Assembly: GCA_000416085.1 (NCBI GenBank)
Contig: KE356579.1
Coordinates: forward strand, 267,346 to 277,725
Direction of reading: 5' to 3'
Length of the DNA stretch: 10,380 nt
Source: a halophilic archaeon J07HX64
Lineage (GTDB): Archaea; Halobacteriota; Halobacteria; Halobacteriales; Haloarculaceae
Positions 6,820 through 10,380 of the stretch are shown one piece after another. The notes beneath the pieces were generated by a model. It was not told the DNA's origin. It saw only the letters and a list, made by a program, of their open reading frames with translations, and made no database searches. The stretch's first letter is position 1. Each line of letters opens with the position of its first letter. The position numbers and the translations under genes were made by a program.

Positions 6820-6880
6820 AACAACCAGAAATGACCCCCAAAGAATGGAGTTGAAGACCTCAATTCCTTTACTGGTTGTT
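6820..6880. repeat. Nested inverted repeat in AT-rich part
   Basis: AACAACCAG (6820-6828) pairs perfectly with CTGGTTGTT (6872-6880). Inside it GGAGTTGA (6847-6854) pairs with TCAATTCC (6860-6867), with one G-T wobble and a 5-nt loop. The nested arrangement suggests a folded RNA or a single-strand DNA structure. Confidence 0.6.
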
Positions 6881-6907
6881 CGACAGTTTGGAAACGTGGC
6901 TCCTCTC

Positions 6908-6940
6908 GAAACCCGCCACTGGCGGTGAGACGGGAGTTTC
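6908..6940. repeat. Bulged hairpin
   Basis: CCGCC (6913-6917) and GGCGG (6921-6925) form a tight stem with a 3-nt loop. Immediately outside, GAAAC (6908-6912) can pair with GTTTC (6936-6940), leaving a 10-nt bulge on the 3' side. The 5' strand would form a continuous 10-nt stem, as in a structured RNA. Confidence 0.45.
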
Positions 6941-6994
6941 AACGGGTCGTGGTGGAGCGACCGACCCTCACGGACTCCTCATCGAGTTCGGGTG

Positions 6995-7038
6995 TTAATT
7001 CCAGCCGACCCTTACCGGGGAACGTCGAGGGGAATTAA
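6995..7038. repeat. 15-bp inverted repeat with 14-nt loop
   Basis: TTAATTCCAGCCGAC (6995-7009) faces GTCGAGGGGAATTAA (7024-7038): 12 of 15 positions pair, with perfect 8-bp and 4-bp blocks. The loop is CCTTACCGGGGAAC. This is the strongest long hairpin in the element and lies about 40 bp before the right palindrome. Confidence 0.6.
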
Positions 7039-7076
7039 ATTCGCCTGCTGGTGCAGTGCCGTCCTAAACGGCGAGG

Positions 7077-7098
7077 CCATGGGACACCGCGCCCGTGG
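7077..7098 (+). repeat. Right imperfect palindrome
   Basis: CCATGGG and CCCGTGG frame ACACCGCG. Direct comparison with the left copy shows three differences, all C/T transitions, and the same asymmetric A. It ends 4 bp before the stop codon complement of the small minus-strand gene (7103-7105). Confidence 0.8.
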
Positions 7099-7102
7099 TA
7101 CT

Positions 7103-7429
7103 TCACAGCACCCGGGTCCGGTAGCCCGCCGCGGCAGTCTCGTCGGTGACTCTGCCGGATTCCTCGGCGGCGTCGAGCACGTCTGTAACAAAGGATTTCG
7201 GCACCTCGACACCGATGAAGTCATTCCCTTCCCGGCCGGTCGTGAGTCGTGCCATCGTGCGTGCCGTGCCGTTATCGTTGTAGATACTCCCCACCTTCTC
7301 CCCGTCACGGTTGAACCGGAGCGTGACATCTGTCGGCTCCAGTTCGTCGAAGCTGACCTCGAACACCATCCGGTCGTCCTCGATACGTGCGAGCAACAAC
7401 CCGTCGTGCTCTGTGATAACCGAATCCAT
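7103..7429 (-). CDS. Small acidic protein of unknown function
   Basis: The 108-residue product, from MDSVITEHDG to AAAGYRTRVL, is not a family I can name. It is acidic, has no membrane segment or Cys, and is predicted to be mixed beta strand then helix. Residues 10-60 look like alternating strands (LLLARIEDDRMVFEVSFDEL, DVTLRFNRDGEKVGSIYND), and 75-95 like a helix (VPKSFVTDVLDAAEESGRV). The ATG at 7429 is preferred: the open frame continues upstream to 7549, but that part is Arg/Gly-rich and unlike haloarchaeal protein. No clear TATA precedes it. Its TGA directly abuts the palindrome-bounded element, so the insertion may have reached the very end of the gene. It is divergent from the flavoprotein gene at 7592, and the two could share regulation from the gap between them. 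Confidence 0.7.
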   Translation of the reverse strand: MDSVITEHDGLLLARIEDDRMVFEVSFDELEPTDVTLRFNRDGEKVGSIYNDNGTARTMARLTTGREGNDFIGVEVPKSFVTDVLDAAEESGRVTDETAAAGYRTRVL

Positions 7430-7543
7430 GCCGGTGTTCGGAACCTGACCCGCCTGTTCCTTTCGATGCCTGACCCACCGCCGCAACACACCCACCTGTC
7501 TTGGTCCGCTCTGTCCGCTCCAACCGCCAGACGTGTCGCACCC

Positions 7544-7555
7544 GCGCACGTGCGC
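7544..7555. promoter_or_regulatory. Perfect 12-bp palindrome upstream of the flavoprotein TATA
   Basis: GCGCACGTGCGC is a perfect palindrome, ending 8 bp before the TATA-like TTATAC and 37 bp before the ATG at 7592. This is where haloarchaeal regulators often bind, next to the BRE/TATA. Perfect 12-mers are expected a few times by chance in a GC-rich window this size, so location is the main support. Confidence 0.35.
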
Positions 7556-7558
7556 AAT

Positions 7559-7569
7559 ATTCTTATACC
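7559..7569 (+). promoter_or_regulatory. TATA box of the flavoprotein gene
   Basis: ATTCTTATACC is a clear AT-rich core centred about 26-27 bp before the ATG at 7592, so transcription should begin at or next to the start codon (leaderless). It is among the strongest promoter-like elements in the window. Confidence 0.65.
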
Positions 7570-7591
7570 CACTGAACCCTTATGATTTATC

Positions 7592-9382
7592 ATGGCAGGA
7601 GCTGAGCGTGCGGAAAACGATTCCGTGCCCGCGTACAACGAAGTCGACGTGTCAGTGCTCGTCATCGGGGCCGGTGGAGCCGGTGCCCGAACGGCGATCG
7701 AACTCGCCGAGCGCGGTGTCGACGACACACTGGTGCTCGGGAAGCGCAACCACGGTGACGCTCACACGACCTGGGCACGCGGTGGTATAAACGGTGCGCT
7801 CGGAACACACGACCCCGAGGATAGCTGGGAGATCCACGCCGCGGACACACTCAACGAGGGGCACTTCGTCAACGACCCCGAGAAGGTCGAGACGGTCACG
7901 AAGCAGATGCCCGACCGGTTGCGCGAACTCGACGACTGGGGGATGGACTTCTCCCGGACCGAGGACGGCGAGCCCGACCAGCGGTTCTTTGGTGCGCAGT
8001 CGTTCCGCCGGACCGCGTTCGCCGGTGACTACACCGGTGAGGCGCTGCTGAACACGCTCGTCGAGAAGGCACAGGAGTACGAGGTTCCCTATCAAGAGAA
8101 CGTGATGATAACAAAGCTGCTCTCGGACGGCGAGCGCTGCCACGGCGCCGTCGGGTTCGACATGGACACCGGCGAGTTCATGCTGTTCAACGCCGGGGCA
8201 GTCGTGCTCGCCGCGGGCGGTCACGCGGCGGTGTACAACAGACACACCTCCCGGGACGACGAGAACAACGGTGACGGAGCGGCGCTGGCACACGATGCCG
8301 GGGCCGAACTGATGGACATGGAGTTCGTCCAGTTCCACCCGACCGGGATGGCTGTCGACGAGGACGACCCGGAGTGGGAGCCCTGGAGTGGTCGGCTGGT
8401 CACCGAGGCTGTTCGCGGGGAGGGCGGTCGCCTGTTCAACTCCGAGGGCGAGCGGTTCATGGAGCGGTACTCGCCCGACCAGATGGAACTCGACGCGCGT
8501 GACATCGTCGCTCGCGCAATCGCGGAGGAGATCGCGGAGGGTCGCGGGACCGAAAACGGTGGTGTGTATCTGGACATCTCCCACCGCGAGCAGGAGTTCA
8601 TACAGGATCGACTCCCCCGGATGTACGAGCGGTTCTCGAATCTTGGGGTCGATATGGCCGAGGAGGCAGTCGAGGTGGCGCCGACCTCCCACTACGGGAT
8701 GGGCGGTGTTCGCGTCGAGAAAGACGGCGAAACCAGCGTCGACAACCTGTACGCAATCGGTGAGACGATGGCCGGCGTTCACGGGGCGAACCGCCTCGGC
8801 GGGAACTCGTTGGCTGAGACAGTCGCCTACGGTGCCGTGACGGGTGCGGCTGTCGCGGAGCGCGTCGATGGTCCGGGCACGATACCGGAGGACACCCATA
8901 CCTCGGTCGCCAAGCCCCACCTCCACGGTCTCCAGGCTACCGCCAACCGCGACGGCGAGTACGAGCCCGAGTCGCTCATGACCGAGCTACGGGACCTGAT
9001 GTGGGAGCACGCGGGCATCCTCCGGAAGGAGTCCTCGCTCCGGGCAGGACTCGACAAGCTCGACGACGTCCGCCGGAAGGCCCAGCAGATGCGCGTTGGC
9101 GACGCGCAGAGTCAGTCGTTCGAGTTCGCGATCGACATGGGGTTCATGCTGACAGCCTCGGAGGCAATCCTCCGGAGCGCGCTCGAACGCACCGAGTCAC
9201 GCGGTGCTCACTACCGAACCGACCACACAGAGAAAGACAAGCAGCTGCAGTGTAACATCTGCATCGAGCAGAGTGACCTCGGCGGGATGGTGCTGTCGAC
9301 CGAACCGGTCGACGAACCGAGCGAGTCGGTCCGTGCGGCTGTCAACGAAGGACACGAACTCGACTATCATCAGCTCGAGTGA
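7592..9382 (+). CDS. Fumarate reductase/succinate dehydrogenase-type flavoprotein (orphan)
   Basis: The 596-residue protein is a member of the SdhA/FrdA/L-aspartate oxidase family. It has the dinucleotide-binding GAGGAG (27-32) and AHTTWARGG, where His58 aligns with the His that carries covalent FAD in SdhA/FrdA. The C-terminal AHYRTDH segment is typical of the family. Dicarboxylate-site residues are all present: FHPTG (H249), EAVRGEGG (R275, the proton-shuttle Arg), SHYGMGG (H367) and HGANRLGGNSLAE (R401). It would oxidise succinate, reduce fumarate or act on a related dicarboxylate. There is no adjacent iron-sulfur or membrane-anchor subunit, unlike a standard sdhCDBA operon, so its electron partner is unknown; sequence details differ from the main haloarchaeal SdhA as I remember it. 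NadB or a thiol:fumarate reductase-like TfrA are alternatives. The C-terminus has a CNIC pair (C554, C557). The strong upstream TATA fits a leaderless start at 7592. Confidence 0.85.
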   Translation: MAGAERAENDSVPAYNEVDVSVLVIGAGGAGARTAIELAERGVDDTLVLGKRNHGDAHTTWARGGINGALGTHDPEDSWEIHAADTLNEGHFVNDPEKVETVTKQMPDRLRELDDWGMDFSRTEDGEPDQRFFGAQSFRRTAFAGDYTGEALLNTLVEKAQEYEVPYQENVMITKLLSDGERCHGAVGFDMDTGEFMLFNAGAVVLAAGGHAAVYNRHTSRDDENNGDGAALAHDAGAELMDMEFVQFHPTGMAVDEDDPEWEPWSGRLVTEAVRGEGGRLFNSEGERFMERYSPDQMELDARDIVARAIAEEIAEGRGTENGGVYLDISHREQEFIQDRLPRMYERFSNLGVDMAEEAVEVAPTSHYGMGGVRVEKDGETSVDNLYAIGETMAGVHGANRLGGNSLAETVAYGAVTGAAVAERVDGPGTIPEDTHTSVAKPHLHGLQATANRDGEYEPESLMTELRDLMWEHAGILRKESSLRAGLDKLDDVRRKAQQMRVGDAQSQSFEFAIDMGFMLTASEAILRSALERTESRGAHYRTDHTEKDKQLQCNICIEQSDLGGMVLSTEPVDEPSESVRAAVNEGHELDYHQLE

Positions 9383-9386
9383 GCGG

Positions 9387-10380
9387 TCAGCGCTCGCTCT
9401 CGCTTACCCTGTCGATAACGTTCTCGCGACCGATTCTGAGCTTCTCGATCTCCCCCTCGTCGGCCATGTCCGAGAGCACACGCGAGGCCTTGGAGGGCGA
9501 CCAGTCGAGTTGGTCGGCCAGATCTGACTGTTTCATCCGGCCACCCTCGACCTCCAGCGCCGCGATGACCCTGTCCTCGTCGGTTGCCAGTTCGGGCACC
9601 TCACCGGGGTTGGTGGCTGTTTCTGTCTCTTTTCTCTCCTGGTGAGTCTCCGCTGTTCCGACGGCGGTATCGGGCTCCTGCCCGTCGTCGGTCACCGCTT
9701 GGCCCGCCGAGTCGGGTTGTTGTCGACGCTGGTGGAGGTAGAGCGCGGTGACACCAGCGAGCACCGCGACGCCCGCGGTGCCGAACAACACCGACCCGGG
9801 CAGACCGCCGGAGCCGTCACCACCCGAGTTGCCGGGGCTGTCGTCGGCATCGCTCCCGGTCGAACCGTCGCCTGTGCCGTCGGCACCGTCGGTCGAGTCG
9901 TCGGGGCTGCCGGATTGGACAAACTCCGCGGTGGGGCGGCGGTCACCGAACTCGACTGGACCCTCCCACCGCAGCTCGTTGCTCCCCACCTGGTCGGGGT
10001 CGGGTTCGACAGTGGTTGCCTCGTAGCCGTCGGGTGAGCGAATGACCAGGATGCTGTTCTCCTCGAGAAAGAGCCCGTCCTCGAAGGTGTCCCCGACGGA
10101 GACCGTCCCGTTATCGACCGGTGCGAACCCCTCCCAGTTGAACCGGTACGTGACGAACCCCCACTCGCGCGGCACGACCTCGGTTCCGGTTTCGGCCTCG
10201 AACCCGGTTGCTGTCATCTCCCGTTCGGTGACTGCCGTCTCCTGTCTGGTGAGATTCTCCGCCTCCGAGACGGCGCTCCTCATCGTGGCCCGGTAGTCGT
10301 CGACGAACTTCGAGCGGTTGCTCGCGAACTCGCCCTGGAAGGCTGCAAACTCCGTCTCGGCCTGGTCGGAATCGAGCTCC
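9387..10380 (-). CDS. Membrane-anchored winged-helix regulator, partial
   Basis: The frame is open from its TGA (9387-9389) to the right edge, so the N-terminus, probably including a signal peptide, is missing. About 330 residues are visible; an internal ATG at 10283 is not the true start, because coherent sequence continues beyond it. In order come an external beta-rich domain (with YRFNWEGFAPVDNGTVSVGD, WEGPVEFGDRRPTAEF), a Ser/Gly/Asp linker, and one transmembrane helix at about 9732-9803 (LPGSVLFGTAGVAVLAGVTA). Next are a basic stop-transfer (HQRRQQ), a polar linker, and a C-terminal winged helix-turn-helix at about 9405-9590 (DEDRVIAALEVEGGRMKQSD, SPSKASRVLSDMADEGEI, GRENVI). The layout matches haloarchaeal one-component membrane regulators (DUF7345/DUF7343 type, from memory). 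It likely senses an envelope signal and binds DNA from the membrane. Only 4 bp separate it from the convergent flavoprotein gene, so 3' ends overlap at RNA level. Confidence 0.85.
   Translation of the reverse strand, partial: ELDSDQAETEFAAFQGEFASNRSKFVDDYRATMRSAVSEAENLTRQETAVTEREMTATGFEAETGTEVVPREWGFVTYRFNWEGFAPVDNGTVSVGDTFEDGLFLEENSILVIRSPDGYEATTVEPDPDQVGSNELRWEGPVEFGDRRPTAEFVQSGSPDDSTDGADGTGDGSTGSDADDSPGNSGGDGSGGLPGSVLFGTAGVAVLAGVTALYLHQRRQQPDSAGQAVTDDGQEPDTAVGTAETHQERKETETATNPGEVPELATDEDRVIAALEVEGGRMKQSDLADQLDWSPSKASRVLSDMADEGEIEKLRIGRENVIDRVSESER

Larger units (their letters stand above)
6714..7102. other. Gene-free gap between convergent genes
   Basis: This 389-bp gap lies between the stop codons of the kinase and the small minus-strand gene. 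It has no supportable coding sequence. It is filled by the palindrome-bounded element described separately. The stretch 6777-6832 is much richer in A and T than the rest of the window. Confidence 0.7.
6737..7102 (+). mobile_element. Palindrome-bounded element, MITE-like or IS200/IS605-type remnant
   Basis: Two 22-bp imperfect palindromes, 6741-6762 and 7077-7098, agree at 19 of 22 positions in direct orientation, including an extra A after the first GGG that breaks the palindrome in both. AGTA precedes the left copy and TACT follows the right copy, making the outer 26 bp inverted. Similar subterminal palindromes with an unpaired base at both ends, in the same orientation, are the hallmark of IS200/IS605 (Y1 HUH transposase) elements. 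No transposase or TnpB reading frame is recognisable inside. The interior contains an AT-rich left part and a GC-rich right part with several hairpins, like the structured right end of IS200/IS605 elements that gives rise to TnpB-associated RNA. The pentamer TACTT occurs at 6719-6723 and 7099-7103. Family assignment is inference; the paired palindromes are directly visible. Confidence 0.5.

Noticed and set aside
6880..7076. Remnant of a TnpB or transposase coding sequence
   Set aside because: The frames here contain stops and no zinc-finger or RuvC-like motifs; the resemblance to a right end rests on structure, not on protein.
7652..8926. Minus-strand open frame of over 420 codons
   Set aside because: It is opposite the flavoprotein gene with its complete active-site motifs and has no recognisable domain.

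Overview
The window is 10.4 kb of GC-rich, gene-dense DNA, almost certainly from a haloarchaeon (class Halobacteria). The predicted proteins are very acidic and rich in Asp, Glu, Thr and Val. Several genes start within about 25-30 bp of a TATA-like element, as in leaderless archaeal transcripts. The families are also typical: a type I IPP isomerase for archaeal lipids, a two-domain KaiC-like ATPase, a PAS histidine kinase with an RHN H-box, and a membrane-anchored winged-helix protein.

Layout, left to right. (1) A minus-strand gene for a ribbon-helix-helix plus zinc-ribbon protein runs off the left edge and carries three in-frame 24-bp tandem repeats. (2) A plus-strand, heavily decayed MDR-family alcohol dehydrogenase/quinone oxidoreductase pseudogene occupies 709-1330. 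(3) A minus-strand type I isopentenyl-diphosphate isomerase keeps its metal ligands but has Ala at the catalytic Cys position. (4) Divergent from it is a two-helix membrane protein with a split PH-like domain and a long acidic tail. (5) A KaiC/RAD55-type tandem ATPase is followed by (6) a histidine kinase with a pseudoreceiver-like N-terminus and two PAS domains, a plausible signalling pair. (7) The gap between convergent genes, 6714-7102, holds no gene but contains a roughly 366-bp element. It is bounded by two near-identical 22-bp imperfect palindromes, has internal hairpins and has an AT-rich left part. It looks like a MITE or a gene-less remnant of an IS200/IS605-type element. (8) A small minus-strand gene of unknown function ends exactly at the right edge of that element. 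(9) An orphan fumarate reductase/succinate dehydrogenase-type flavoprotein has a strong promoter and a perfect 12-bp palindrome just upstream. (10) A convergent minus-strand gene, cut by the right edge, encodes a membrane protein with an external domain, one helix and a cytoplasmic winged helix-turn-helix.

How they fit together: there is no single long operon. Most genes are monocistronic and alternate in strand. The only co-directional run is the PH-like membrane protein, the KaiC-like ATPase and the kinase (2191-6713), but 142-262 bp gaps with their own TATA-like elements suggest separate promoters. The best leads are the palindrome-bounded element, the Cys-to-Ala isomerase, the KaiC/kinase pair, the orphan flavoprotein with its operator-like palindrome, and the tandem repeat in the RHH protein. 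All family calls come from reading the translated sequence by eye; no database search was possible.
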